Below, one piece after another: positions 35,445 through 47,338 of a DNA stretch of 64,000 bases. This DNA is from Turritopsis dohrnii (Eukaryota; Cnidaria; Hydrozoa; Anthoathecata; Oceaniidae): contig BQMF02000160.1 of the NCBI GenBank assembly GCA_027922465.2, positions 186,001 through 250,000 of the forward strand, given 5' to 3'. The position numbers were made by a program, and so were the translations under genes. Within the stretch, counting starts at the first letter, position 1; each line of letters opens with the position of its first letter. The notes under the pieces were generated by a model. The model saw only the letters and a program-made list of their open reading frames with translations. It ran no database searches and had not been told where the DNA came from.

Positions 35445-35795
35445 ATGCAAAATGATAGGAACAAACTGGACGAATAGTGGGTAATCATTAAAAAGTGTAT
35501 GAAAACAATTTCCGTTTGAAATTCACTAAATAACTTTCATTTCTGAGTTCCACAGGCAAACGGTTGAACAATTTGGCACCATAGTACCAGCCTCTGTCCG
35601 AACTCTCGGCATTCTAATGAGTGATTTATTTCCAGGTGTATTAATTCGATGACTAGTTTGCTTGTATTCGACGTTGCTGACTTTGTCGATTTTATGAATG
35701 ATCTTGAAGACGTCTAGCACAATTTTTCTTTCCGTTCCGTTTCGATAGGAATCCATTTCGTTCCAGACTTCCCAACGATTGAGCAGGCACCTAAG
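35445..35795 (-). pseudogene. LINE reverse transcriptase, C-terminal remnant
   Basis: The minus-strand translation shows the tail that follows the RT domain in CR1/L2-type LINEs: RKIVLDVFKIIHK, then RMPRVRTEAG and, after a frameshift, GAKLFNRLPVELRNESYLV then NFKRKL. These words with this spacing are characteristic of the end of ORF2. The RT core is absent, as in the usual 5'-truncated copy, and the frameshift makes it non-functional. Confidence 0.7.
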
Positions 35796-36959
35796 TACCT
35801 AAGTAACCAAAAACAAGACACTATTAAAACTGATAATGCTTAATTAAGATTTTAATTATTTTAAAAAGCAAGTTTATTTTAAAAAGTTTAAAAAACCCCA
35901 TAACATGTCATTTGTTTAAATTATACTTTTGAGAGTTTTTTTGCGTTTATCGATAAATGGATGTCGGTACATGTTTGCCTTTGAAATGTCACTGAAACAT
36001 GTCATCCAGCAGATGGAAGAGAGTGACCATTTGTTTTCAAAACAAAGAATTCAAACAAGTTCATTAGAGCAGCATCAAGTGTTTTTATAATTTTTTTTTC
36101 GATTTTCTCTAACACGAAGTAAAAATTTCATGTCCTCTTGAGCAACTTTATTTTGTGGCGGCCCAAGCAGAAAACAGAGAAACAAACCAGTTTTATTGAG
36201 AATTGTCAATAGCTTTCAAACAAATCTTTATTTATTTCGTAATCGGATATTAATATATTTCCCTTTATAATCTATACTTTTCTAACCTCTTATACAATGG
36301 AGTTCATTGTGATAACTTGAAATAGTAAAAAGCGAGAAAAGAATCTTTTATTTATGGTTCGCCAAGAAAAAAACAAGGTGAACACAGCTATGACATACTT
36401 TTAAAAAATTTACATTTGAAACTGGTTATGTATTATTCATTTGTAGCTCACCTCTTGACAAGATGTTTGTGAATCTTTCCACGTTATAACAGATTGATCA
36501 AATAATGAATCCATGTCACACAAGAAAGACTTCATCTTCCGTTCATAATTTGGGTTTCCAGGAGTAAAAGATGCTATAGAAAACTTTGCAACCAGGTAAA
36601 AAAAGAACTTGAATATCAAATATTGCAAATTTTTGAAAATGATTGGAGTTTGTCATATGTCGCGTTTTAAGCATTAGTAAATGACACTTTTGTGGGCAGG
36701 CCTAAAAGATGGTGTTCGTTTTGCTTTTGAATGATCAATTGAAAAGTTCTTATGATTTCAATTTGTTGAAGAATGTTTAGAAATTTATTTTCAATTACTG
36801 AGTATAACATTATAAATTTTCTAAAACTTTTCTTTTATCGCTGGTGTAAACATCATCCTTATACAATATAACATAAAAGATGACTCTTTATGATTTACTA
36901 CTATTTGAAAATTATTTGCTCCCTTTATTGAATCCCAATTCCCAAATCCTAAGTCCCAA
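35796..36959. other. No confident gene; one possible minus-strand exon
   Basis: A minus-strand segment of about 36450-36570 has a strong donor (CAAGAG|GTGAGC) at its 3' end and a TATAG acceptor-like start. It encodes about 40 residues (TPGNPNYERKMKSFLCDMDS and on). No partner exons are seen, so it is left as a possibility. Confidence 0.25.
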
Positions 36960-37173
<214 letters not shown>

Positions 37174-37278
37174 GTTAAATAGGCGTCCCTGAAATTGATA
37201 AATAGTGACACAATCTATTGAATGTTGAATTTAGGTTGGTGATATACTTTTTTGAGAGTTTGTAAGGAGACCGATCAA

Positions 37279-37327
37279 ATGGAAACAGAATCTTTTTGTA
37301 AAAAGGACACAAATTCTACTCATGAAG
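37279..37327 (+). CDS. Candidate exon 1 of the DEG/ENaC channel
   Basis: ATG begins 16 codons (METESFCKKDTNSTHE) plus one G, followed by the donor GTAATT. The leftover G joins the AA at the start of exon 2 to give a Glu codon, so phases match exactly, and the total CDS is 1365 nt, a multiple of three. The intron is 774 bp. A diverged copy at 45587 keeps the same length, phase and four synonymous changes, which supports its being a coding exon. Confidence 0.6.
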
Positions 37328-38101
37328 GTAATTCGATGTTTTTCTATTCCGTTTCTATATTTTCTATACAATTATTGCGAACATACATCTCCTTTATTCG
37401 AAAGAAATAAAAAATATTTGTTTTGTTTGAATATGAACGACGTCATAAATGTCGACTGTTGCAAAATGTTTTTTCTTATTATCCCCTGTTAGTGTAACTA
37501 CTTAAAAATATTACCTATACCAGTTGAATGGTTTTCAATCAGGGAATAGTTGGCTATTTCAACGCTTTACGTTTCACGTGTTATGAAAAATTTTTTATGC
37601 ATTTGAAAGAAATATGAATTTTATGATGCCATCCACTCATTAAAGGCTCTGAAATACTATCGATCTGTTTCAAAATGTAGATCAGATCCCAGAGTGAATT
37701 TTGAATAGTTGCGGCATATTTATTGCTTGTAGTTCCCACTGAAATTTAGCTTGAGAAAAACCTTGATAAAGTCCAAATAAACTCCAGGAGTAAATTAATC
37801 CTTCATTCCTGAAAATTCCAAACGTCAGGGTTTCGGCTATAGTGAGAAATGGGAGGTAAAATGTTCTTTCGCTGTCAATGTCCTGATACTTTCGACGTGT
37901 TGACACACAAAAACGTTCAATAAATGTAGTTCATCATTTTGTTTACATTGCTCTTTAAATCAAAAGTATAAATGAACTCTTACTGGAAGGAAGTATTTTC
38001 TCCTTTAAATGATTGAGTCAAAATAATCAGTTAGGGCGGCTAACGATTGATAAAAATGTACACCTACATAGTTTTCTGTTAATTACCTTTTTCTTTTAAA
38101 G

Positions 38102-39417
38102 AAACCGCAAAACCAAAACCAGCAAAAGTGCCAAGACTTAAACAAATAACCAATGAGATTACCTTCGCACGGAGACAAAGACTCCGCAAAAAAGTATTTT
38201 TGGAAAAAAAAATTGATCGATACGTAGAATCTTTCACTGTACATGGTTTAACAAAAGTATTTACTGGAGGAAAGATTGAATCGATTATATGGGCAACAAT
38301 GTTGATTGGAGGAATTATTCTGACCACTGTCATTATCCGTGATCTTGTTTCCAAATTCTTAAATTATGGTATCTACATCGAAATACATTCCCAGATCACA
38401 GATCAAAACTATTTCCCGAGTGTGACGTTTTGTGATAACCGAATGTTAGTTGATGCATACTTCTCTTACTGTGGTGTACCATCAAGACTTCAACATAAAA
38501 ACCCGACGGGGTATTGTAAACACCGAATGCGCGGGGTGGAAGCAAGTAATACATCTAACAATGTAACAAGATGGAGTAATGGTTTATTTACCGTCACCCA
38601 ATGCAGGACCTGGGGAGGAAAAGAATGCGCAAACAAAAAGTATTTCAAATCGTTATCTCGTTACAATAACTCCTGCATAACATGGAATTATAAAGGAGAT
38701 TTACATGACGTATATAGTCATGTTGACATTGAACTTAAAGTAGAAAATTTCACACATTTTGGTGATGTGCCTCCTGAAATAATAGCTATCCCACATGATC
38801 CGGATGTATTCGAAATTGATGTAACCAGCAAAGTAGACCTTAGCAATGGAAAAACGTATGAAATCAAACTAGATAAAACAGTTATAAAACGTATGCCTGC
38901 GCCTTATCCATCAAAATGCACACACTCCAAACACGGAGACATCTTTCCTGGTAAATACACAAGACGAGGCTGCATTGAGTCACATAATTTCATAGAAATG
39001 TTCAAAAAATGTGGAGATACATTTGATTACGTACGACAATTTATTCCATCACCTATACTGCAATCTTACTCAAGGAACGAGACCATTGAAGAAACGCTTG
39101 ATTGCATTAGATTACATATCCACCAAGAGATCAGGAAAATAAAGGAATGCGCCTTCCCTTGTGAGGACCTGGATTTAGGTATTGCATCAATATTCAGAGA
39201 AGCACATGTGAAGGATGGCAAAACGTATCGTGTTAGCATACAACATCAAAGTGTGGATACCTACAAAGTTATGCAAGAGAAGGAACTGTATTCCTGGTAT
39301 CAGTTAGCTTCTGAACTAGGCGGTGTAATTGGTCTAGTAATCGGTGGTTCTGTCATGTCTCTATTCGAAATATTAGCATATATCGCTTTAGTTATCACCA
39401 AAAACCTTTTGAGATGA
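38102..39417 (+). CDS. DEG/ENaC-family cation channel, main exon
   Basis: This is a subunit of the degenerin/epithelial sodium channel superfamily (ASC), trimeric plasma-membrane sodium channels gated by protons, peptides or force. A T-rich acceptor ends at 38101; the frame is open from there, and the GTG at 38128 is not the start. With exon 1 the protein has about 454 residues, near the family's lower size. Features in order: cytoplasmic N-terminus with the HG gating motif (TVHGLTKVF); TM1 (IIWATMLIGGIILTTVII); the post-TM1 FPSVTFCDN motif; a large cysteine- and sequon-rich ectodomain; the KRMPAPYPSKC stretch; the AFPC cysteine near the end of the ectodomain; and pre-TM2/TM2 (YSWYQLASELGGVIGLVIGG, SVMSLFEI) with the GGS selectivity filter. 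All key motifs are intact. Ligand and ion preference cannot be told. AATAAA follows at 39668. Confidence 0.92.
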
Positions 39418-39667
39418 ATGATTTCTTGATAGTAATAATACCAATCATTGATTAAGAAGGTTTTGCCAAGATTGAATTTCGTTAACTTATTCAGGTCATC
39501 CAGAAATCAGATATGACCTTATGTACATTTGCATTTAAATGGCAAACAATTATAACTCAAAGTTCCTGAATGATGATTTCATTAATCAATGTTGAATAGA
39601 AAACGCCATCAACTGATGAGACTTCAAAAATGGAACATCACACACGACTTATTTGCAGGTGTTGACG

Positions 39668-39696
39668 AATAAATAATTAATCGTAGAAAGAATAAA
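39668..39696 (+). terminator. Poly(A) signals of the DEG/ENaC gene
   Basis: AATAAA occurs at 39668-39673 and 39691-39696, about 250-280 bp after the stop codon. Confidence 0.4.
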
Positions 39697-40337
39697 ATAC
39701 GGAATGGAGATGAAAGGCTCTTGTTGAATAAGGAGATTAAACAAAACTGTATTATTACAATCACTGAATTACAATTCTGTTATGTTTCTTTTACTTTTCT
39801 ATCAGTTCAGTAAATTTACTTAGCAAGTAATATACACGTAGTACAGACAACTATATCTCCATATCAAATAATATCACTTTCTTCGTTTGAGTAGGCTAGG
39901 TATGAACTTGAGCGTAAACTTTTGCACCTTTAGTAACGCGCTATTAAACAAGAAAATGTTTCTTCTTCTATGTCCAGAGGGGGGATTTCCCTGACCATTT
40001 CTGAATTCAATTTTTTCCCGCCATAGATAGTTTTACTGAATGTCTTTCCTGGTCAATTACTTTCACTTGATTTTTCCGCAAGAAGATTTAAACTTTTCAG
40101 ATTATTATTTTCAGTTGGGAAAATAACTTCTTAAATGCTTCCCCTACTTTACTATAGTATTCCGGCTTGTATTAACATCCACATGATAAGGTAAACATAG
40201 TAAGTACAAATAAAAGGCTGAAATGTCTCTCTTTAATATTCTTCAATTTGGTCGTGACAAATAATCGGTCCAAACGATCTCCACCATGAAAGTATACTAC
40301 TTAAATCTTTTCCATCTGGTAATTGACACTTCAAGTT
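39697..40337. other. No gene seen
   Basis: AT-rich sequence between the DEG/ENaC 3' end and a HINE fragment. Confidence 0.45.
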
Positions 40338-40760
40338 ATTGGATTTCTTCAAGAGCAAGTAATACATTACAACCGGCTTTGGTTTTTCTCCGGTTTTTTT
40401 TCTGTCTAAACTCAGGGTTTTTCTTGCAATTTCATGCGTGCAGTTACATGAAAGCAAAACACCGCGCTATACATGTCAGTGAAGAAACCCTTTTAGATTT
40501 ATAAAAGTCTCTTTGATGAATATTAAATGGATTTTTAAAGAAGATATACATATTTTAAGATGAAAAAACGAAATCCGTAGAAGAAACTTATAATTATCTT
40601 GAACTATGATCAATCTATTCCTAAAAAAAAGTTCGTTTTGTAAACAGAAGAAAGCTGTGCATTTTTTATTAATAAATGTCGAAGATTCTTTTAAGAAAAA
40701 AGCTTTTCGTTTATGTGTGAGCTGCAATGCTTTACTTGTGTAATACTTGGAAAATTCTTG
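40338..40760 (+). mobile_element. Helentron-like (HINE) repeat, 3'-truncated, subfamily 2
   Basis: It starts GGATTTCTTCAAGAGCAAG, then ACCGGCTTTGGTTTTTC, GTGCAGTTACATGAAA and AACTTATAATTATCTTGAAC, matching the subfamily-2 copies at 52694 and 56118. The 3' hairpin end is missing. The short ORFs over it are incidental. Confidence 0.7.
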
Positions 40761-40817
40761 TTTACTGATCTTTTGTTGGTGATTAGTAGTTTTTAGGTTT
40801 TTAATGGCCTTCCTAAT

Positions 40818-41806
40818 CTAAACAAGAGGCCCTTAGGCCTTAAGGTCAGCAACAAAGAAAACTTTAAAGATTTAACATAAAAACTTCAATATTCCTTTAA
40901 TTAGATTATTAAATTATTAAGCCATATTGTTCAAGAATTAATGCTAAGAATCAAAGTTTCTGATTTTGAACCGAAAAATTTAAAGATAACAAGAAAATTA
41001 TACACAAAATGATTGAATAACCACCCACAGACACGGGGAAATTCTTAACCAATCGGAGAAATAAACACTACACTTCCTTTCAAACAGGATGTACAATTGC
41101 AAGCAGAGAGTTCAAATCCAAAAATTGCATCAAATTTTCAGGTACACATTTCACAGATTAATATAATATTGATAATTACAAATGCACAAACTCCGATTTA
41201 CTATACACATATTTGAGAATGAGTAAATGTCCTGATTACCATGCATTATAATTATCATAACCAGAAGCCATTGACAAATTGTTTACAAAAACCTCTAGGA
41301 TCAGATCTTAGTAACACAAACAATGAAAGGAAAATCATTGTGTTGATTTGAGTGAATTCATAAATTTGATTACATAAAATGAATTTTTTAGAATTTTTAA
41401 CTAACACTGTATCTAATAAATAAACAAAGCATTGGGTACTTTCTGTAGATTGAAATGTAATTTATGAGACATTGCCTTTCGAATCATGGAAAAAGCACAA
41501 CTTAGTTTCCCTCTTTCTTTTTACTGAGGAAAAGAAATATATACGCTTCAACATTGTCAAATATATACACTTCGGCATTACTTTAGTTGCTAGCAATAAC
41601 AACGTACAACAAATCAACTTTTATATAAATGACTTACCAAGTGAAGCAATGTTTATAAACATTAACATTTATTATTTAATTTCTGTAACAAGTTTCATTA
41701 TAGAATATATATATATATATTAATCAATTCATTTTCCTGTGAGCATAGTACACCTTCCCAGGAAAAATACTCTTTATTATACATTACAAAATATTTTTTC
41801 TGTTTA
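40818..41806 (-). repeat. GGCC-hairpin Helentron-type 3' end and unassigned sequence
   Basis: On the minus strand a repeat ends at 40818 with AAGGCCTAAGGGCCT and CTTGTT, related to the end at 14593. Its body continues to the right for an unknown distance. An (AT)n tract is at 41705-41720. No gene is seen. Confidence 0.4.
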
Positions 41807-42371
41807 TCTTATTATAATAATCCGCGATTGTGCATACCACTTTTATTTTAGAGAGTGATATATTTAGTTTAGATTTACGGTCATCGTCCTCTTATGTGCG
41901 CGTAAAACCACGTAGAGGCGAGAGACACTTTTTTCACGATCATTCCAAAAGCACGTGGCATCATTTGACGTCAGTTTTTTATGATCACGGGGAATCATTG
42001 CATTGCATCCCCAATCGAACGCGACGTTTTTGGGGAAATATCTCGAGAACCAATAGGGATAACTGACGTTTTTTAGGGTCAGCGATACGGGTGATGGGGT
42101 GACGCATCATTTGGGTCTAAAATTTATTTGGTACTGCGGATATGACGTCATCGAAATCTTTGATCAGCGATATCTCTCTAACGGTTGGTCGTAGCGAAAC
42201 GATCCCATACATTTTTTTGATCAGTTTTTCGAGCTCTACAACATGGTTACATTTTCGGTTTCCAATTCTTAAATTGAAATTTTCATCACGGGGATTGTTC
42301 ACGGGAAAGGCGATTTTGACCCATCCTTTTCGAAGTTAAGTTCGGTAAAAAGTTTTTACCCGGGATACTAG
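41807..42371 (+). mobile_element. Non-autonomous Helitron
   Basis: It begins A|TCTTATTATAATAATCCGCG, ends with the hairpin GGTAAAAAGTTTTTACC, CGGGATA and CTAG, then host T. The internal CCAATAGGGATAACTGACGT stretch is shared with the Helitron at 22540. No Rep/helicase. Confidence 0.75.
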
Positions 42372-42539
42372 TCTATATATACTAATTCGCGTTGTGTGCA
42401 ACACATTTAACTTAGAGAGTGTTTGTTTTTTTGTTTTTTAATGGTCAAAATCTTCTTAATCGTGGTCATATAGCGGCAGTTCGACCACGCAAGACTTGAT
42501 TTTCCGCGATTAGTATATGCTCCTCCGTTTTGTTATTTT

Positions 42540-42770
42540 TGGTTTGCGCACTGGAAATCAGCCGAAAAACGTCTTTGGAGGAGTGCGAGCAATGCAATGT
42601 TAATCGTTCGAAATTTGTCAACGATCATTTCGTGGGCAAGAAACTTCGCGAAGAAGACGTGTTTCTTTTTGTATACGAATATTTTAATTTAAATTTCATT
42701 GTTTTAGGCAGCAAATCGACGAAAGAACTGACGAAGAAACACAGGTTTGTATGCACGAAGGTATTGTTAT
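42540..42770 (+). other. Possible captured gene fragment inside the Helitron
   Basis: An open frame with protein-like composition (LEECEQCNVNRSKFVNDHFV, GKKLREEDVF) runs into a TTTTAG acceptor-like site at 42709 and a CACAG|GTTTGT donor-like site near 42744. Helitrons often capture exons. No homologue can be named, and a chance ORF is possible. Confidence 0.3.
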
Positions 42771-43750
42771 TATTATAAAACGTTTTATTATCGTGTTTAT
42801 TGCTAAACTTTTACTCTTATAATAAAAGAACACGGGTTAGTTGTTTTTATAAAATGAAAAATCATATTTAGATATACAGAAGAAGTGCAGTGAAGTTTTT
42901 AAAAATTAGCTGCAGAAAGATCGAACGAACAAAAGGTATTATTATAAAACTGTTATTTTTGATTAATAGAAGAACAAGTTAGTATTTAAATGTATTTAAA
43001 TGTTTGTTTACGTTTTAGTTATCAATTTATTGTTAAACTTTTATTGTTTTTGTATTTTAGATTTTATTTTAGATTAATAAAAGAACAGGTATAACCACAT
43101 GCTTAGGTGAGTTTTTAAACAGATGTTGTTTTTTATATATAGGTTTTTTCAGAGGAAAACGAAACGAAGAACGAGATGAAGAAAGTCTATTTTTATTTTA
43201 CGAGCTGTTTACGTATTTCTTTTTATAGTTATCAAATAGTTATGGGAGTGCAGCAGTAGAGTAGTGTAGATGAAGTTGAAGTTGTTTAAAAATGGCTGCA
43301 GAAAGGATGCTGTTTATTTACATTGGTGAAGAAAATGGTTTTACTTCTTTTTTCGGAGAGAAATTGTTTGGAGAAGATATAAAGTAATATACGTAAGTAC
43401 ATGAGTCAAACGGATTTAGTAAATACAGCGTTAAAAGAGAGTAAAAACAGAGTTAAAACGATCAAATCATAAGATGCATTACCCTCGAGCAGTTAATGAT
43501 TTGTTTTGGTAACGAAGTTGCTGTTCCTTATTTTATTTATTTCAAAATGGCTCCACAGTTATGAAGTTACGAAGAAAGCATTTTTATGACTTTCACTGTA
43601 TAAAAATAGTATTGGAATTTCAGTAGAAAGCAAAGAGAAAGTGTATCTTTACAATAGGAAAGTATGCTGGAAAGTTAATCGAGTGTTATTAATTTGTTTA
43701 CAGGTATGAAATTTTTACAGAAAGTAAAAGAGTTTAGAAGTGTTTGATGA

Positions 43751-43948
43751 ACATGATCAATATTGTTTACTATATCATGATGATGTGAATTGGTATTGAA
43801 AGGTAAAGTTAAAATAGTATCTATTTAGTTAAACACAGTTAGTATTATCAACATGATCAATATTGTTTACTATCATGATGATGTGAATTGGTATTGAAAG
43901 GTAAAGTTAAAATAGTATCTATTTAGTTAAACACTGTTAGTATTAGTG
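43751..43948. repeat. 100-bp tandem duplication
   Basis: ACATGATCAATATTGTTTAC begins at 43751 and again at 43851. The two units differ by a 2-bp indel and very few substitutions, indicating a recent duplication within the Helitron. Confidence 0.95.
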
Positions 43949-45523
43949 GATACATAAAGGATAAGAGGGATGTTTACTGTTGTGTTTTGAATTTTCCAGC
44001 AGAGAGGAGCTTTGAACTGGAAATAAAAAATGGCTCCACGTATGTTTTCATATGTTAAAAATTTTTCAGCTATACTAATTCTGTCATCACGTTTGTGTTT
44101 GTAATTATTATTTTTAAGGTTAATACATTTTCAAAGTTTCTTTTACTTTGTTTTGTTTTTCTTTAGATTTCGTCATAGCATGATTAGGTTTTTTGTATAT
44201 GTTTTTTTAATGTTTTGATCTGTTAAAATAGAAATTAAGCACATGATGGGTTATAATGTCGAGAGGGTTACTTAAGATTTACTTACTTAATGACTGTGCA
44301 ATGAAACTATCTTACAAAAAATATGTGTTGTTGGCTGTATTTTTCTTAAGTTTATATTTTATCGCGTTTATGCATATTTTGTGTTATGGTAATCGTTTAC
44401 GTACTATGCGTAGGTATATAACTTTGAATTTATGATTTTATTTGTGACTTTTTATCTTTTGTGTAAATTTTTCTTCTTAGTTATTGTTTTTAGGATAAAT
44501 ACGTACTTGAATTTCCTTTTTTTTTTTTGTTTCTTTTTTTTTTTCGGTATTACAATTGAAACATTATTCTTTTAGGCAATAATAAAAAAAGCATAAAGAA
44601 ACTCATGGTTTTAATCATGATGTTGATGGTTTTGGGAAGAACTAACTATATCATTTCAAAAATTCATTAATGGTTGCAGTCCAGAAGTAACTTTTGAACA
44701 AAAGAAAAAGTTGGAAGGTATCATTTTTGTAATGTTATTCAATGTTTGGTTTTGTATGTCTTAGTAAACGGTTCTGTGTTATATATTGCATATTTTTACA
44801 TTAAAGTTACTTCTCTTCTGCGTATGAATATATATTCTGAGCCATGTTGCTATTTGTTTCTGTTTTAAATTTTCTGAATGTAAGAAATGAATTAAAAAAT
44901 TAATGTCTGAAAAGAAACTTTTGCAAGAGTTAAATTCTGCGACACAACGCATACTAAACATGGGTGGCGAACGACGCCTCCTGGGATGTTTTTGAGTTGC
45001 GATTCTATGATTTATTTTTTCGTCACAGGGTTCGTACACGGGAATGGTGGATTTGACCTAATGTTTTCGAAGTTAAGTTCGGTAAAAAGTTTTTACCCGG
45101 GATACTAGTTTGTTCTCTAAAAACAATAATAAAGTCAAGTGTATAACAATGTAAATAGTACTGACTTTCAACATTTTTTGAAATGTATTTTAGAGCTGAA
45201 GATGATTTAATAAAATCGAAATTAATATCAAATAAATAAATATATGCACTGTTGGTTTGTAAGAATCCAATTATTTTTTACCATAAGGTTTTAAACAAAA
45301 AAAAGCGATAAAATCAATTTTTCTTTGCTTTTTAGTTCAGGTTGTAGAGTATTAACTCGAATGAATGATTATAATAAAAACAACAGACAAGATAGAAAAT
45401 GGAAACATGTATATCCAAGAGTATATGGACCCTTGAAATATTACATTGCCTGTTTTTAGTTTTTAATACGTTCTTGAAATGATAGACTGCTATTTGCGTT
45501 CTTTAGGTTTGTACATTGTAACA

Positions 45524-45910
45524 CAGTCTATCAATTGTTGAAGTTAGGTTGCTGATACAATTATTTGAGAATTTGGAAACGACCAAATGCAAACGAAATC
45601 ATTTTGCGAAAACGATGCAAGTTCTATTCGTGAAAGTTGGTGTTCTTGTATTCTCTGTTTTTTACATAATTTTCATGAAAGTATAGCTCCTCAACTCCTC
45701 CTCAACTTTTGATTCTTGATTCTTTGATGTTTGATTCTTTTAGTTTATTTTACTAATCCTTTCTCTGCGGTTTAGCTCACATTGATTAAAACTGTTAAAA
45801 AAAGGTTACTAGTTTTTTATATAATTTTCATGAAAGTATAGCTCCTCAACCCAAAAAGATATCAAAAGGTTATTTGAATATGAACGATGCTATAAATATT
45901 TAATATTTTA
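45524..45910 (+). pseudogene. Diverged duplicate of the DEG/ENaC exon 1 region
   Basis: The sequence is colinear with 37200-37450 (AACACAGTCTAT versus CACAATCTAT, then GTTGAA, TTAGGTTG and GAATATGAACGA). It contains a 16-codon exon-1 equivalent at 45587-45635, sharing M-x-T-x-S-F-C-x2-D with the real one and the same phase, but with a weak donor (GTTGGT). No copy of the large second exon follows in this window, so it is an orphan exon of a lost paralogue, or the first exon of a gene whose rest lies elsewhere. A local repeat of the word TAATTTTCATGAAAGTATAG lies at 45668 and 45821. Confidence 0.55.
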
Positions 45911-46659
45911 TGCACCTAAAACAACTAAATGAAATGGATCTAATACTGTCCAAAATTAGTGTATTTACTACCTTTACTAGGTGAATGATGTTCCATCACG
46001 GTTATTTTCGACTCTTTGCGTTTTACACAATTGATTGAAAAAATCAAAGAACTTCGAAAAACTGTCAACTATGAAAAAAACATGCAATAACGTTTTCGAA
46101 TTACCTTTTTGACGCAGCATTATTTTATAGGTACGGCTCAACCTTGTGGATTCCAATAAGAATTCCGGTTCCCCAATTTTTCTCGGAATAGCCCGATTTA
46201 CGGACAAATGCTTCGCGAAAATGGGGGGGGGGCGGTTAGGAGATCAACGTTCATTTCCAGTTAGCTACTTTGAACTCCGAACACCAAAATTAGCCCACAT
46301 TAAAAGTTTTAACTGAAGGTGGATAAGAATAGAAACTGAATACAATAGTTTATTTGAGATTTACACACCAAATACATAACAAAATAATTACAGTATTATA
46401 TTAACTGCATTATTATATTAAACGTCATAAAATATACCAAACAAACTGTACGATTACACGTTCCTTTCGTTGCACGAGAACTATACTAGCATTCTCATTT
46501 TCAAAAGCAAATTTATTTCACTCAAGCAAAACGGAACACAAAATTGAACTAAGAGGCTAAAAAACAGTATATTAAAAAGAATATAACGAAAATTGGCACC
46601 ATAAATTTAAATCAAAACTGAACTCACAAAGAATGCAGTTTTCCTATAAACTCATGGTG

Positions 46660-46776
46660 CTATTCCAAGTTATGATTCTCTGCCGGGGAGGGCTCGACTT
46701 CTTCCTCTTCGACATCCTTTGTCACCTTTGTCTGTAGCACTTCATTTAAATCTAGGTCGATCTGTTGATGTTTGTG
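46660..46776 (-). CDS. Probable last coding exon, acidic C-terminus
   Basis: The minus strand shows a near-perfect acceptor (CCTTTTGTCTTTTCAG) followed by 38 codons and a TAG stop, in phase 0; the other two frames close early. The peptide starts HKHQQIDLDLNEVL and becomes strongly acidic and polar (DVEEEEVEPS), like a disordered tail. It joins in frame to the upstream exon candidate at 46862-46939. The LDLNEVL word resembles an EAR-type LxLxL motif, but this is a weak hint. No family is recognised. Confidence 0.45.
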   Translation of the reverse strand, partial: HKHQQIDLDLNEVLQTKVTKDVEEEEVEPSPAENHNLE

Positions 46777-46861
46777 CTGAAAAGACAAAAGGTGAACAAA
46801 TTCAAAATTAAAATATCTTAACAAATTTTTTCCATATACAGTGCTAAATGTTGAAACTTAC

Positions 46862-46939
46862 TCCAGCTACGGTGTACGAAATAAAATAGTTTGTGTAACA
46901 CTTAAATGCTTGACAGATGACCATCTCCTTTGAACAGGA
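46862..46939 (-). CDS. Probable penultimate exon of the same minus-strand gene
   Basis: The segment lies between a CACAG acceptor and a strong GTAAGT donor, 78 nt long, phase 0 on both sides. Joined to the exon at 46776 it keeps one open frame (SCSKEMVICQAF and on). The overlapping frame from the ATG near 46980 (MEENLVFVTEH) is also open for 35 codons but stops before the donor. Earlier exons, if any, are not identified. Confidence 0.35.
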
Positions 46940-47338
46940 CTGTGTTCAGTAACGAACACAAGGTTCTCCTCCATGTGTGTGGGTGTGTGTTAATTTATGC
47001 TTAATGTCATTTTTGTTTTCTTGTGAATTTTCTCGCGTTTTTATGTATTGTAACCTATGACTTTATTTTAAAGTTTTGTTAACCATTCGTTGTTGTTCAT
47101 TTCACGTGTATGTATTTTTGTGAACTAAGTGCTTTAGCAAGTATATTTGTGTCTGTATAATTTTATTTTTCATTTTTAGGTATTTTCTTTTGTAGCATCT
47201 TCGGAGTATATATTGTTTCTGTTGTCAGCAAAACCGATTCCCGCTGGCTGTGTACGTGGGTGCACCGTAGCAGACTGGTCTAGTCAATGACTTGTTATTG
47301 AGTATTTGTAGGCATGTCATTATTTTTATAACGATAAA

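Larger units (their letters stand above)
42372..45108 (+). mobile_element. Non-autonomous Helitron, 2.7 kb
   Basis: It starts TCTATATATACTAATTCGCG immediately after the CTAG of the previous element and ends with the same 3' sequence: GGTAAAAAGTTTTTACCCGG, GATACTAG, then T. It lacks Rep/helicase. Inside are a 100-bp tandem duplication, a nested Helitron-type hairpin word (GGTGGCGAACGACGCC near 44962) and, at 42540-42770, a GC-richer coding-like stretch that may be a captured host fragment. Confidence 0.75.

Noticed and set aside
38128..38130. GTG as start of the DEG/ENaC gene
   Set aside because: The frame continues back to a splice acceptor at 38101, and an in-phase ATG exon lies 774 bp upstream.
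41830..42339. ORFs of 61-78 codons on both strands
   Set aside because: All lie within the short Helitron, and the related Helitron at 22540 does not keep them open.
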